Positions 53,702 through 63,482 are shown, counted from the first letter of the stretch. The stretch: DNA of 64,000 bases from Paracoccus methylovorus (GCF_016919705.1 NZ_CP070369.1:396653-460652); one strand, 5' to 3'. Notes: a model not told the origin generated them from the letters alone. Translations and numbers: made by a program.

Positions 53702-54916
53702 CTATTGGGGTGTCGTCCCGCGCCGAGACAGGCGGATCAACTGCCCGGGATCGTCGTCGATCAGCACCAGCAAGGCACCGTCGGGGGCGATTTCGATATC
53801 GCGCACCCGCCCGATCCCGGATGCGAGGCGCTGTTCGCCGACCACCCGGTCGCCCTCGATCTTGAGCCGCACCACTTCCTCGACGCGCAGACCGCCTATC
53901 AGGGCGTCGCCCTGCCATTCGGGAAACATCGCGCCGTCATAGAACACCATGCCGCTGGGGGCGATGACCGGGTCCCAGTAATAAACCGGCTGCTCCATTC
54001 CATCCTGACTGGTCAACCCCTGCCCGATCGGGCTTTCGTCATAGTCCAGCCCATAGCTGATGACCGGCCAGCCGTAATTGCGCCCCGCCTCGGGCCGGTT
54101 CAGCTCATCCCCACCCATGGGGCCGTGTTCGACGGTCCAAAGCCGGCCTTGCAGGTCAAGGGCTGCGGCCTGAATGTTGCGATGACCATAGGACCATATC
54201 TCGGGCCTCGCCTCGCCTTCGGCAAAGGGATTGCCGGGGGCGGCCTCACCCGTCGCGGGGTCCAGCCGCAGGACCTTGCCCAGATGATGGGTCAGATCCT
54301 GGGATACGGGGTCATCGGGCGGGATGCCGCGGTCGCCGGTGGTGACATAAAGATAGCCGTCAGGACCAAAGACCAGCCGCGATCCGAAGTGATGGGGCGA
54401 TTCGACACCCGGCTGTTGGCTGAAGATCACCCGCATCTCTTCCAGCGCCAAGCCATCCTGCGACAGCCGGCCGGTTCCGACCGCCACGCCGTTTTCACGG
54501 TTGCCGCGCGGTTCGGAAAAGGTGAACCAAACCTGCCGCGTGGTGGCAAAATCGGGCGCAACGGCCACGTCCAGCAAGCCACCCTGAATGCGGGCATCGA
54601 CCTCGGGCAGGCCCTTGATCGGCGGCGAGAGCGTGCCGTCGCGATAAAGCCGCAGCGCCCCCACCCTTTCGGTCACAAGCATCCCGCCATCGGGCAAAAG
54701 CGCCATTCCCCATGGGTGCTGCAGCCCTTCGATCAGCGGAGTGCGCATCAGCCGAGGCGCCTGCGGGATGACCGCGGCCCGTGTCTGACCGGCAAAGGCC
54801 GGGCTTTGATCAGCAGCATTGGGAGGGTAGGAGTTGAAATCGTCGGCCTGGGCCACCGACAGCCCGGTCAAAGCCAGCGCAACGATGGCCGCAAGGGGGC
54901 GCAGGGGTAAAAACAT
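53702..54916 (-). CDS. PQQ-dependent aldose sugar dehydrogenase (Asd/YliI-like), exported
   Basis: A 404-residue six-bladed beta-propeller of the soluble glucose dehydrogenase family. A Sec signal (LAAIVALALTGLSVAQA) is followed by 'GLQHPWGMALLPDGGMLVTE' and 'GHRNIQAAALDLQGRLWTVE', with the likely catalytic histidine in ESPHHFGSRL. It oxidises aldoses in the periplasm with PQQ. AGGAG precedes the ATG at 54916; the upstream frame lacks a signal peptide. Confidence 0.92.
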   Translation of the reverse strand: MFLPLRPLAAIVALALTGLSVAQADDFNSYPPNAADQSPAFAGQTRAAVIPQAPRLMRTPLIEGLQHPWGMALLPDGGMLVTERVGALRLYRDGTLSPPIKGLPEVDARIQGGLLDVAVAPDFATTRQVWFTFSEPRGNRENGVAVGTGRLSQDGLALEEMRVIFSQQPGVESPHHFGSRLVFGPDGYLYVTTGDRGIPPDDPVSQDLTHHLGKVLRLDPATGEAAPGNPFAEGEARPEIWSYGHRNIQAAALDLQGRLWTVEHGPMGGDELNRPEAGRNYGWPVISYGLDYDESPIGQGLTSQDGMEQPVYYWDPVIAPSGMVFYDGAMFPEWQGDALIGGLRVEEVVRLKIEGDRVVGEQRLASGIGRVRDIEIAPDGALLVLIDDDPGQLIRLSRRGTTPQ

Positions 54917-55296
54917 GATTCTCCTAACCTGAAACTTCTGACCTGCCGGCGCCAAGGCCGGAATCTGCAACGCGATTGGCCGCAATCATCCCCATCCGGC
55001 CGCGCCAATGCAAGCAGGTTGGGCAACAAGGATAAAACCCGCAGAGGTTGTTTCGCGCGATTATCTTACAAGCCACAAAATGCTTGTTTTTTATCATTTA
55101 TGCGGGCAGGCTCAGGTCATCTAAAGCACTTGATCGCAATAGAAATATACAGAAATGCAAGCTTTATGATCGTTGGCGGCTTTCGCGCCGCCAGCCTTTA
55201 TAAAGTGGTGCCCGCGACAGCACTCGCAGCCAAATAATTCATCCGTGTTTTAAACGAATACACCATGTTGAAGCGAAAACTCTGGGCCATGCGGAT
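54917..55296. other. AT-richer intergenic region before the Gtr cluster
   Basis: This 380-bp gap must hold divergent promoters. Its right half (55060-55270) is clearly AT-richer than its surroundings. A 72-codon open frame is present but looks non-coding. No clear operator was seen. Confidence 0.5.
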
Positions 55297-56328
55297 ATGT
55301 CGGATATTTCTGGATCACACGGTATCATGGTCAGCATTGTCGTGCCGATATATAGCGGCAGCGATTATGTAGAGCCGCTGGTGGCGGCGCTGGATGATCT
55401 GAGACGTCAATGGCAGGAACAGGAAACCCCGTTTTTCCTGGCCGAGGTCATTTTCGTCGACGACGCCGCCATCGACGATTCCGCCGCCAAGATCGACCGG
55501 CTGGGTCAGGTGCATGACTGGATCGTGCCACTGCACCTGTCGCGCAATTTCGGCCAGCATCCGGCAACCATCGTCGGTATCCTGCACAGCGCCGGCGATT
55601 GGGTCGTCACGATGGACGAGGACCTGCAACACCGGCCCGAAGTCATCACCGAAATGCTGCGCAAGGCGGTCACGGACCATGCCGATATCGTTTATGCCAA
55701 CCCGACCTCGACCGTGCATGACGCGGCGATCCGCGACCTGTCATCGCGCAGTTTCAAACGCTTGATGCAATGGCTGACCGATAACCCCAGCCTCTCCAGC
55801 TTCAACAGTTTTCGGCTGATCCGGGGTCCTGTGGCGCGGGCGGCCGCCAGCGTCTGTTCGCACGACACCTATCTGGACATCACGCTAAGCTGGTTCACGC
55901 AAAGCGTGCGTTCGATCCGCGTGAATATGAAGGACGAAAGATATATCCGAACCGGCCGCAGCGGCTATAGCCTCAAGACGCTTTTTTCGCATGCATGGAG
56001 AATGATATTCTCCAGCCAGATCAAATTGCTCAGGATGGGCGCCATTCTTGGATTGATCGCAATGGTCGTTTCCGTTCTGGCGTCGATCTATTTCCTGACC
56101 ATCAAGCTGCTTTACCCGACCGAGATACTGGTCCGGGGTTGGACCTCGCTGTTTTTGGCCATCATGTTCTTTGGCGGACTTTCGGCCTTTATGCTGGGTA
56201 TCGTGCTGCAATATCTTTCGTCGCTTGTTCTTAAGGTGCACGGCAAGCCGACCTTTTTCACCATAGATCGCTCGGGTGACGCACCTGTGGCGCAATGGTT
56301 TGAAACCCGCACGGATTTGCCGCGATGA
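55297..56328 (+). CDS. Polyprenyl-phosphate glycosyltransferase (GT2, GtrB-like)
   Basis: A 343-residue GT-A glycosyltransferase. 'MVSIVVPIYSGSDYVEPLVA' opens the fold, the metal-binding 'VVTMDEDLQHRPEVI' follows and two C-terminal TM helices (about 245-267 and 280-307) anchor it. It should load a sugar onto undecaprenyl phosphate, as GtrB does. An internal Met at residue 11 is an alternative start. It overlaps the SDR gene by ATGA. Confidence 0.9.
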   Translation: MSDISGSHGIMVSIVVPIYSGSDYVEPLVAALDDLRRQWQEQETPFFLAEVIFVDDAAIDDSAAKIDRLGQVHDWIVPLHLSRNFGQHPATIVGILHSAGDWVVTMDEDLQHRPEVITEMLRKAVTDHADIVYANPTSTVHDAAIRDLSSRSFKRLMQWLTDNPSLSSFNSFRLIRGPVARAAASVCSHDTYLDITLSWFTQSVRSIRVNMKDERYIRTGRSGYSLKTLFSHAWRMIFSSQIKLLRMGAILGLIAMVVSVLASIYFLTIKLLYPTEILVRGWTSLFLAIMFFGGLSAFMLGIVLQYLSSLVLKVHGKPTFFTIDRSGDAPVAQWFETRTDLPR

Positions 56329-57230
56329 AGCTTTTGCAGATCGACGGCAAGGAACCGGTCTTGGTAACGCTGTTCGGCCTTGGGCTGATCGGCAGCGCCG
56401 TGGATCGGGCCCTGCGATTGCGGTTTGCGGCACAGGGCCGGGAAATTGCCTATGACTGGCACGACGCCGCGCTGCGCCAGACACAGAGGGCGGCGATATG
56501 CGAGGCGCTGCCGGACGGATGCAGGGTTGCCGTGGTCTGGACCGGCGGCCAAAGCGGCTTTGCCGCAGGCGACGCCGAGATGCGGCAGGAAACCGCCCTG
56601 CTCGCCGAACTGATCCGCATGGCCGAAGAGTTGCGCCGCGACCGGCAGGTGGATTTCCACCTGATAAGCTCGGCCGGGGGGTTGTTCGAAAGCCAGACCC
56701 ATTGCTCCATCGAAAGCCAACCCCGGCCGCTGCGCCACTATGGCATGGGAAAGCTGATGCAGGAACAAGCCTTGGCCGGCGCCGGGATGCTGGACCGCCG
56801 CTATGTCTATCGGCCCAGTTCGGTCTATGGCACCACCCGCACGAAACGCGTGGGTCTGGTTACGGCGCTGGTGTCGAACGGACTTAGCGGCAGGACGACA
56901 CGGATCTCGGGCAATCCGAACACGCTGCGCGATTATGTTCTGGCCGATGACATCGGCCATTACATCGCCCGCCAGATCGCCCATCCCGCAAATGCCCCAA
57001 CGATGCAAACCCTGCTGTTGGCAAGGGGGCGGTCGGCTTCGGTCTTTGAGGTGATCGAGCGGGTCCGGGAACGGGTTGAGCGGCCCTTGCTGCTGCAATT
57101 CGATCCCCATCCCTCGAACACGCGCGACATGAGCTTTCTGCCCTCGGCATTGCCGCGCGACTGGCAGGCGACCTCTTTGGTCGCCGGGATTTCCCGGGTC
57201 GCCACCATGGCCCGCAGCGGCATAGCCTGA
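56325..57230 (+). CDS. NAD-dependent epimerase/dehydratase-like protein
   Basis: A 301-residue extended SDR-like protein. The N-terminal 'LVTLFGLGLIGSAVDRALRL' is an unusual GxGxxG motif, and 'HYGMGKLMQEQAL' supplies a Y-x-x-x-K catalytic pair. 'RPSSVYGTT' is a sugar-nucleotide epimerase mark. It probably modifies the sugar used by this cassette. It lies between two glycosyltransferase-type genes. Confidence 0.8.
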   Translation: MKLLQIDGKEPVLVTLFGLGLIGSAVDRALRLRFAAQGREIAYDWHDAALRQTQRAAICEALPDGCRVAVVWTGGQSGFAAGDAEMRQETALLAELIRMAEELRRDRQVDFHLISSAGGLFESQTHCSIESQPRPLRHYGMGKLMQEQALAGAGMLDRRYVYRPSSVYGTTRTKRVGLVTALVSNGLSGRTTRISGNPNTLRDYVLADDIGHYIARQIAHPANAPTMQTLLLARGRSASVFEVIERVRERVERPLLLQFDPHPSNTRDMSFLPSALPRDWQATSLVAGISRVATMARSGIA

Positions 57231-57242
57231 AGGAGCGCACCC

Positions 57243-58817
57243 ATGTCCGTGCTGTCCCCCTCCTATACTTTCGCAAGCCGCGGCCCGGCGCTGTTTCGCC
57301 GCGCGATGATCGGGCTGTGGCTGCTGTCTGCCCCAATCCTGTGCGTGCTTTACCTGAAGGTCGAGCCTTCGCCGGATCAGGCGCAGTTCGACTATATGGG
57401 CTGGATGGCCACGCAGGGACATCCGTTTTACGCGGGCAGTTTCGACATGAACTGGCCGGGCGGAATGCTGCTGCATCTGGCAGCGGTCCGGCTGTTCGGG
57501 GCCGCCCCATGGGCCTGGCATCTTGCGGATTTCCTGCTGATGCAGGCGGCAACCATCGCTGCGGCGGTATTCCTGTGGCGGGCAGGATTCCGGCTGGCGC
57601 CGGTGATCGCGCTGGTGCTTTACCCACCGATCTATGTCACCGCCGGGGGGTGGATGGCAGGGCAGCGCGACATCGTTGCGATGGGCCTGCTGATCATCGC
57701 CTGCTGCGCCATGCTGGTGCCCGCAAGCCGCGAACGGTGGGCGTTGTTCTGCGCCGGACTGCTGGTCGCCTGCGCGGTAATGATCCGCCCCACCTATCTG
57801 TCCGTGCTGGCCGGTCTGCTGATCCTAGAGGCGATGCCGCGCACATGGGTCCAGCAGCCGCGCCGCCATGGGCCGGGGGCACGGCTGGCGGCAATTGCGG
57901 CGGGCTTCGCGCTGGTCGTGCTGGCGGTCGTGACATGGGCGCTGGCAGTCGGCAATCTGGACGACTGGTATCAGCAATCGGTGCTGTTCACTTCGCAGGT
58001 CTATGCCGATGAAGCGCCCATGGACATGGTGCAGACGCTGGTCGTGCTGTTCACGCAATGGTGGCACTGGCTGACGCTATGCGGGCTGGTCGGGCTGGGC
58101 CTGTGGATCATGCGCGACCGTGGCATCGGTTATCCGCTGGTGCTGGGTCTGGCGGCTGCGATCATGCTGTCCTATTTCGTGCAGGGAAAGGGGTTCGGCT
58201 ACCACATTGCGGGCTTCCTGCCGCTTTTGGTGATGCTGACCGCCGTGGCGCTGGATCAGGTTTTCGAAAGAATGCGCGGCGCGACAAGCCCATGGCGCCA
58301 AGGGGCTTTTGGCGGCGCGCTGCTGGCCATGGCCTTGCTGGTGGTTGCAGGCACAGGGGCCAAGCTGGCCGGCAATGCCCATCTGCTCGGCGATTTCCGC
58401 AGCAATGGGATTTCCCCAGTGACGGGCGGCTATGATATTTCCGCCGCCGATCAGGCCCGCATGGTCCAGATCATCCGCAGCCAAAGCGCGCCGCAGGACC
58501 GGATGGTTCAATACGGCACCGCTTATCAGATCCCCTATCTGGCCCAAAGGCTGCCGGCGCATCGCTTCATCACCCCCGCGATCGAGCTGATCCGCCCCGA
58601 CTTCCCGCTTTACGACGACTGGATGGCCGAGATCCGCGCCGGCCTGAACACGCACCAACCCCGGTTCATCCTGATCCTCGATCCGGCTTTGGCACAGGCG
58701 CAGGCAGAGCCAGCGGATAAACCCGCGCTTGCCGCCCTGCACCTGTACATGGCCGATGATTATCAGGTGGCAATGCAGGGCGAATTCGGCACCCTTTTCG
58801 AAAGAGCGGCGGATTGA
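57243..58817 (+). CDS. Membrane glycosyltransferase-like protein (GT-C type)
   Basis: A 524-residue integral membrane protein with about 10-12 TM segments. An acidic pair in 'EPSPDQAQFDYMGW' near residue 45 sits in the first periplasmic loop, as in GT-C enzymes using polyprenyl-linked sugars. It probably transfers the sugar to a surface glycan outside the membrane. GAAGGAG precedes the ATG. Specificity is unknown. Confidence 0.75.
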   Translation: MSVLSPSYTFASRGPALFRRAMIGLWLLSAPILCVLYLKVEPSPDQAQFDYMGWMATQGHPFYAGSFDMNWPGGMLLHLAAVRLFGAAPWAWHLADFLLMQAATIAAAVFLWRAGFRLAPVIALVLYPPIYVTAGGWMAGQRDIVAMGLLIIACCAMLVPASRERWALFCAGLLVACAVMIRPTYLSVLAGLLILEAMPRTWVQQPRRHGPGARLAAIAAGFALVVLAVVTWALAVGNLDDWYQQSVLFTSQVYADEAPMDMVQTLVVLFTQWWHWLTLCGLVGLGLWIMRDRGIGYPLVLGLAAAIMLSYFVQGKGFGYHIAGFLPLLVMLTAVALDQVFERMRGATSPWRQGAFGGALLAMALLVVAGTGAKLAGNAHLLGDFRSNGISPVTGGYDISAADQARMVQIIRSQSAPQDRMVQYGTAYQIPYLAQRLPAHRFITPAIELIRPDFPLYDDWMAEIRAGLNTHQPRFILILDPALAQAQAEPADKPALAALHLYMADDYQVAMQGEFGTLFERAAD

Positions 58818-59206
58818 GCGGGACAAGGCCGGACCTGTGGCAGATCTTTCGCTTCGTGCTGGTCGGGGCGTCTTCGACGGGCCTGTATTTCCTGTTGCTC
58901 TGGGTCTTTCAGGACCGCATCGACAGCATCATCGCGCTGACCTCGGTCTGCTATGCGATCAGCATGGTCTATAATTATGCGCTGCAAAGTTGGCTGACCT
59001 TTCGGGCCGGGCCGCCCAATATCCGCAGCATGTTGCGGTTCATCACCATGCATCTGACGGCGATGGCCTCGAACTCGCTGTTGATGGCGGCGCTGGTGGA
59101 CGGGTTGCACGCGCCGCTGTTTCCAGCCCAGATCGGGGTAACGGCGATCATTTCGGCAATGATCTTTCTGGTGTCCAAACATTGGGTCTATCGCCAGCCT
59201 GGCTGA
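58814..59206 (+). CDS. GtrA-family flippase
   Basis: A 130-residue protein with four TM segments. 'IFRFVLVGASSTGLYFLLLW' and 'ISAMIFLVSKHWVYR' are GtrA marks. It is thought to move polyprenyl-phosphate-linked sugar across the membrane, partnering the GtrB-like enzyme. The TTG start overlaps the previous stop in TTGA. Confidence 0.88.
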   Translation: MSGTRPDLWQIFRFVLVGASSTGLYFLLLWVFQDRIDSIIALTSVCYAISMVYNYALQSWLTFRAGPPNIRSMLRFITMHLTAMASNSLLMAALVDGLHAPLFPAQIGVTAIISAMIFLVSKHWVYRQPG

Positions 59207-59211
59207 CCGCG

Positions 59212-59997
59212 TCACCCAACGCGGGCCTGTTTCGCAACCAGCCGGCGTTCATGCAACCAGCCCAGCGTTTCGTCGGTGGGCCGGTCGGGCCGATATTCCG
59301 CACCGATGGGCCGCGTCCAACCCAGATCTTCCAGAACCGCGCAGATGTGGCGATAGTCCAGCTCTCCCCGATCCGGGGCGCCGCGGTCGGGAACCGAGGC
59401 GATCTGGACATGACCAAGGATGTCGCGATGCGCCCGCAGCCGGCGGGAAATATCGCCCTCCATAATCTGCAAATGGTAGCAATCGAACATCAGCCGCAGA
59501 TTGTCATGCCCGGCCGCCTCGATGATCCGCGCCGCCTGATCCGAGCCGGTCAGGAAATACCCGGGCGCATCGTAACGGTTCAGCGGCTCGATCAGGATGG
59601 TGATGCCAAGGGGCCGCGCCAGCCGGCAGGCATGGTCCAGATTGGCCCGGAACGCCCGCTCGGCCGCCTGCCCCTCGGCAAAGCCCGCCATGACATGGAC
59701 CGCAGGACAACCGATGGCAGCGGCATAATCCAGCGTGCGCCCGATCTCGGCCCGGGCCTCGGCTTCGCGGCCGGGCAGCGCGGACAGGCCATTCTCGCCC
59801 GGATTGCCGCGCCGGGTGTTGATGCCCAGCATCGGTAACCCGGTCTCGCGCAGTTCGGCCGCCACCTGTTCGGGCGGCACCTCGTGCGGCCAATGGCATT
59901 CGACGGCGTCAAAACCCGCACAAGCGGCAGCGCGAATCGCCTGCGGCAGCGGCAGATCCGCCCAAAGAAAGCCGAGATTGGCCGAAAACCGCATCAT
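59212..59997 (-). CDS. Hydroxypyruvate isomerase-like TIM-barrel protein
   Basis: A 261-residue xylose-isomerase-like TIM barrel. 'MRFSANLGFLWADLPLPQAI', 'ILIEPLNRYDAPGYFL' with a likely metal-binding glutamate, 'LRLMFDCYHLQIMEGD' and 'IGAEYRP' match the Hyi/OtnI family. It probably interconverts a 2-oxo and aldehyde form such as hydroxypyruvate and tartronate semialdehyde. It is convergent with gtrA and unrelated in context; a start at 59994 is equally possible. Confidence 0.88.
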   Translation of the reverse strand: MMRFSANLGFLWADLPLPQAIRAAACAGFDAVECHWPHEVPPEQVAAELRETGLPMLGINTRRGNPGENGLSALPGREAEARAEIGRTLDYAAAIGCPAVHVMAGFAEGQAAERAFRANLDHACRLARPLGITILIEPLNRYDAPGYFLTGSDQAARIIEAAGHDNLRLMFDCYHLQIMEGDISRRLRAHRDILGHVQIASVPDRGAPDRGELDYRHICAVLEDLGWTRPIGAEYRPDRPTDETLGWLHERRLVAKQARVG

Positions 59998-60033
59998 TTC
60001 ACCTTAGCCGCACAGGCCAGCACCTCTGCGATC

Positions 60034-60867
60034 TTAACGTTCGAGCATTTTTTTATGGTATTTTTCGAGGAGAGCGAGACCTGCGAGGAGGAGGGTGAGG
60101 GCGATGGTGACGACATATGTCCGGCTGACATATGTTGCCTCGTATGTGGGGTAGAAGCCGCTGCGCATCAGGCCGACGCAATGGATCAGCGGGTTGTACC
60201 ACAGCAGGTCCTGGGCCCGGGCGGGCATCTGGTCGTAGAGAAAGAACACCCCCGAGATCAGGAACAGCGGCCGGGTCAGGATATGCCAGACCCGCTCCCA
60301 GATCGGGAAGGCGGTCATCAGATAGCAGTTCAGCGTCCCCACCCCGGTGGCCAGCAGCGCCACCAGCAGCAGCGCCTCGAAGACCAGGGCCATGTCGACC
60401 GGACCGGGCAGCTGGAAGGCGACGAAAATGCCGCCGATCACGATGGCGATGACCGCGATATGGGTCAGCACGTTCAGAATCACCCGCGCCAGCAGCGCAT
60501 CGATAAAGGTCACGCTGGGATAGGCCAGGAACGGCCGCGAGTAGCGGATCGAACTGGCGACCTTGTTGGTCAGGTTGTTGAACATGGCAAAGGGCAGGTA
60601 GCCGGTGGCATAGAACAGCGGAAAGTTCGACCCCAGCGCCGGGCTGCGCAGCGCCAGGCTGAACAACACCGTCAACAGCGCCACGCCCAGCACCGGCTCG
60701 AGCACCGCCCAGATATAGCCGCCGGCCGAGCGGCCATAAGTGGTGGCCATCTCGCGCAGCATCAGCGCCATCACGGTGCGCGGCATCCGCATCCGGGGGC
60801 CATTGCGGGCCGGCCGCAGCGGTGGGCGGATTTCAGGGGCGGTAATTTCAGGGGCGGTATCGGACAT
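60034..60867 (-). CDS. Capsule polysaccharide ABC transporter permease (KpsM-like)
   Basis: A 277-residue ABC-2-type permease with six TM segments. 'RMPRTVMALMLREMATTYGR' and 'GGYIWAVLEPVLGVALL' are the KpsM N-terminal signature. It exports capsular or similar polysaccharide together with the ATPase at 62688. It is transcribed away from its partners, an unusual layout. The start at 60867 is the first normal Met; an upstream frame lacks support. Confidence 0.9.
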   Translation of the reverse strand: MSDTAPEITAPEIRPPLRPARNGPRMRMPRTVMALMLREMATTYGRSAGGYIWAVLEPVLGVALLTVLFSLALRSPALGSNFPLFYATGYLPFAMFNNLTNKVASSIRYSRPFLAYPSVTFIDALLARVILNVLTHIAVIAIVIGGIFVAFQLPGPVDMALVFEALLLVALLATGVGTLNCYLMTAFPIWERVWHILTRPLFLISGVFFLYDQMPARAQDLLWYNPLIHCVGLMRSGFYPTYEATYVSRTYVVTIALTLLLAGLALLEKYHKKMLER

Positions 60868-60949
60868 GTGAACGCAAACACTGGTCGGGACGGCTGGCAA
60901 TATGTAACAACTGCGCCCGAAAGGTAAACCAGCGAAAGCGCACCTGCCC

Positions 60950-62683
60950 GTGAACACTCCCTCCACACCGGTCGGCGGCAAGGCCGGCCAGCCGGCCCAG
61001 CCGGTCGGCGGGCAGCAAAGCCAAGCCGCCCCGACATCCGACGCAACCCCCGCCCCCGCCCCGCAGGCGGCTGCTAGCGCATCGAAGCCGCAGGCTGCCG
61101 CGCCGCAAGCCGCGCCGGCCGCAGCACAAGCAACCCCTACGGCGTCCCCGCAGCCACCCGCCGGCGCGCAGCGCCCGTTCCAGGGCCAGCAGGGACTGGG
61201 CGCCAGGCCGCCCGCGGCCGGGCAGGAAAAACCCCCGGAGCCGCAGCAGGCCCCCCAGAAAGATCCGTTGCCGAAAGACCCGCCGAAAGACCCGCTGCCG
61301 CAAGGCCCCGGGCCGCAAGACCCCGGGCCGCAGGACGCGCAGCCGGATCAGGCCGCGCCCCCGCCCCGCCCGGCGGACAGCGCCAAGCCGCCGGCGCTGC
61401 GCCCGCAGGGCCAGCCGATCCCGGTCCGGCCCCTGAGCCCGCCCGCAATAAAACCCGCGGCAAAACCCACGGCGAAAGCCGTAGCGAAGCCGGCGGCAAA
61501 AGCCGGCGGCAAGGCGCTGGCCCGTCCCCGGGTCGTCCCCGCCCAGCCGCTGCGCCCGCCCGCCGCCATCGCCGAGCCAAAGCCCCGGCACTGGCTGATC
61601 CTGGGCTCTTTCCTGGTCCTGGTGATGCTGCCCAGCCTGATCTGGGCCGGCTACCTGTGGCTGCGCGCCAGCGACCAATATGTCTCGAGCGTCGGCTTTT
61701 CGGTGCGCCAGGAACAATCCACCCCCTCGATCGACCTTCTGGGCGGGCTGTCGCCGCTGACCGGCGGCGGCGGGGCATCGGACACCGATATCCTTTATGA
61801 ATACATCCGCAGCCAGGACATGGTCGAAAAGATCGACGACCGGCTGGACCTGCGCACGCGCTTTTCGCGCGACTGGCCGCATGACTTCGTCTTTGCCTTC
61901 AACCCCGAGGCCCATATCGAGGACCTGACCGATTACTGGCAGCGCCAGGTCAAGGTGCTTTACGACAGCACCACCCAGCTGATCACGCTGAAGGTCAGCG
62001 CCTTTACCCCCCAGGACGCCCAGGCCATCGCCGCCGCCGTGTTCCAGGAAAGCTCGGACAAGATCAATGAGCTGTCGACCATCGCCCAGGGCGATGCCAC
62101 GCGGCTGGCCAAGGGCGAGCTGGACAAGGCCCGCACCGAACTGACCGAGACGCGCCAGGCCATGACCGCATTCCGCATGCGCTCGCAGATCGTCGACCCG
62201 CAGGCGGACCTTGCCGGGCAGATGGGGGTGCTGAGCGGGTTGCAGGCGCAGCTGGCCGAGGTGCTGGTCGCCCACGACCTACTTTTGGACAACGCCCAGC
62301 CCACCGACCACCGCGTGACCCAGTCCCAGCAAAAGATCGACGCGCTGCGCCGGCTGATCGACGCCGAGCGCTCCAAGTTCGGCGCCGAGGGCCAGGGGCC
62401 GGCGGGCGAAAGCTATGCCCAGTTGATGGCGGAATACGAAAAGCTGGCCGTGGACCGCGAATTCGCCGAGGGCGCCTATCGCTCGGCCCGCATCGCCTAT
62501 GAAACGGCGCTGGCCGATGCGCAGCGCCAGGCGCGCTATCTGGCCGCCCATATCGAGCCCAAGGTGGCGCAAAGCGCGACCCAGCCGAATCGGGCCTGGC
62601 TGTGGGCGATGATCACCGGCATGCTGCTGGCGGGCTGGTCGATCATGGTGCTGATCTATTACAGCGTCCGCGACCGCCGCTAG
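60950..62683 (+). CDS. Capsule export inner-membrane protein (KpsE/RkpR-like) with long Pro/Ala/Gln N-terminal arm
   Basis: A 577-residue polysaccharide co-polymerase. The first 210 residues are Pro/Ala/Gln/Lys-rich and lack fold; short 'KDP' and 'GPQDP' repeats occur near 104-130. The KpsE part begins with a TM helix (214-238), 'SVGFSVRQEQSTPSIDLLG', a coiled coil (about 370-490) and a last TM (about 543-567). It links the ABC pump to the outer-membrane channel. The start is GTG; no clear ribosome site is present. Confidence 0.88.
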   Translation: MNTPSTPVGGKAGQPAQPVGGQQSQAAPTSDATPAPAPQAAASASKPQAAAPQAAPAAAQATPTASPQPPAGAQRPFQGQQGLGARPPAAGQEKPPEPQQAPQKDPLPKDPPKDPLPQGPGPQDPGPQDAQPDQAAPPPRPADSAKPPALRPQGQPIPVRPLSPPAIKPAAKPTAKAVAKPAAKAGGKALARPRVVPAQPLRPPAAIAEPKPRHWLILGSFLVLVMLPSLIWAGYLWLRASDQYVSSVGFSVRQEQSTPSIDLLGGLSPLTGGGGASDTDILYEYIRSQDMVEKIDDRLDLRTRFSRDWPHDFVFAFNPEAHIEDLTDYWQRQVKVLYDSTTQLITLKVSAFTPQDAQAIAAAVFQESSDKINELSTIAQGDATRLAKGELDKARTELTETRQAMTAFRMRSQIVDPQADLAGQMGVLSGLQAQLAEVLVAHDLLLDNAQPTDHRVTQSQQKIDALRRLIDAERSKFGAEGQGPAGESYAQLMAEYEKLAVDREFAEGAYRSARIAYETALADAQRQARYLAAHIEPKVAQSATQPNRAWLWAMITGMLLAGWSIMVLIYYSVRDRR

Positions 62684-62687
62684 ATCC

Positions 62688-63362
62688 ATGATCGTGCTGG
62701 AAAACCTGACCAAGGTCTATCGGCTGAAGGGGCGCGAGACGCGGGTGGCGGACCGCATCGACGCGGTGTTCCCGACCGGCGCCTCGGTCGGGCTTCTGGG
62801 CCGCAACGGCGCGGGGAAATCGACGCTCTTGCGGATGATCGCCGGCACCGTCTCGCCGACCTCGGGGCGGGTGCTCTCGGATGGCACCATCTCCTGGCCC
62901 GTGGGCTTCGCCGGCAGTTTCCATGGCGAGCTGACCGGGGCGCAGAACGTGCGTTTCGTGGCGCGCATCTATGGCGTCGATACCGCCGAGCTGGTCGATT
63001 ACGTCGAGGACTTCGCCGAGCTTGGCCAGCATTACCACCAGCCCTTCGGCAGCTATTCCTCGGGGATGCGATCCCGGCTGGCGATGGGCACCTCCATGGG
63101 CATCCATTTCGACACCTATCTGGTCGACGAGGTGACCAGCGTCGGCGACGCCAATTTCCGCGCCAAGTCGCAGCGCGTCTTTGCCGAGCGCATGGCCCGC
63201 TCCAGCGCCGTCGTCGTCAGCCACTCGATGGGAATGATCCGCAAAATGTGCAACATGGGCGCCGTCCTCGACCGCGGAAACCTCTACACATTCGAAAACA
63301 TCGAAGACGCAATCAAAATGCACGAATATATCCTTAAAGTCCCAGAAGGGGGGGCAAGCTGA
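62688..63362 (+). CDS. Capsule polysaccharide ABC transporter ATPase (KpsT-like)
   Basis: A 224-residue ATPase. Walker A is 'GRNGAGKSTLLRMIAG', the signature is 'YSSGMRSRLAMG' and Walker B 'DTYLVDEVTSVGD'. It matches KpsT-type pumps in length. It is 4 bp after the KpsE-type gene and works with the KpsM-like permease. Sequence from about 63240 on becomes AT-richer, like the following gap. Confidence 0.92.
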   Translation: MIVLENLTKVYRLKGRETRVADRIDAVFPTGASVGLLGRNGAGKSTLLRMIAGTVSPTSGRVLSDGTISWPVGFAGSFHGELTGAQNVRFVARIYGVDTAELVDYVEDFAELGQHYHQPFGSYSSGMRSRLAMGTSMGIHFDTYLVDEVTSVGDANFRAKSQRVFAERMARSSAVVVSHSMGMIRKMCNMGAVLDRGNLYTFENIEDAIKMHEYILKVPEGGAS

Positions 63363-63482
63363 ACACAGGCGACAGGCGCCTGCATTCGTTAGCTCAATCT
63401 ACTGAAATATCAGGAAAATATTGTGCGCAGGGTAGGACACGGCATCGTGGCCTTTGTCTTTGTTCTGCAAATGTTCCAGATA

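Noticed and set aside
55019..55237. 72-codon frame in the AT-rich gap before the Gtr cluster
   Set aside because: No ribosome site or similarity; codon use is unlike the neighbouring genes.
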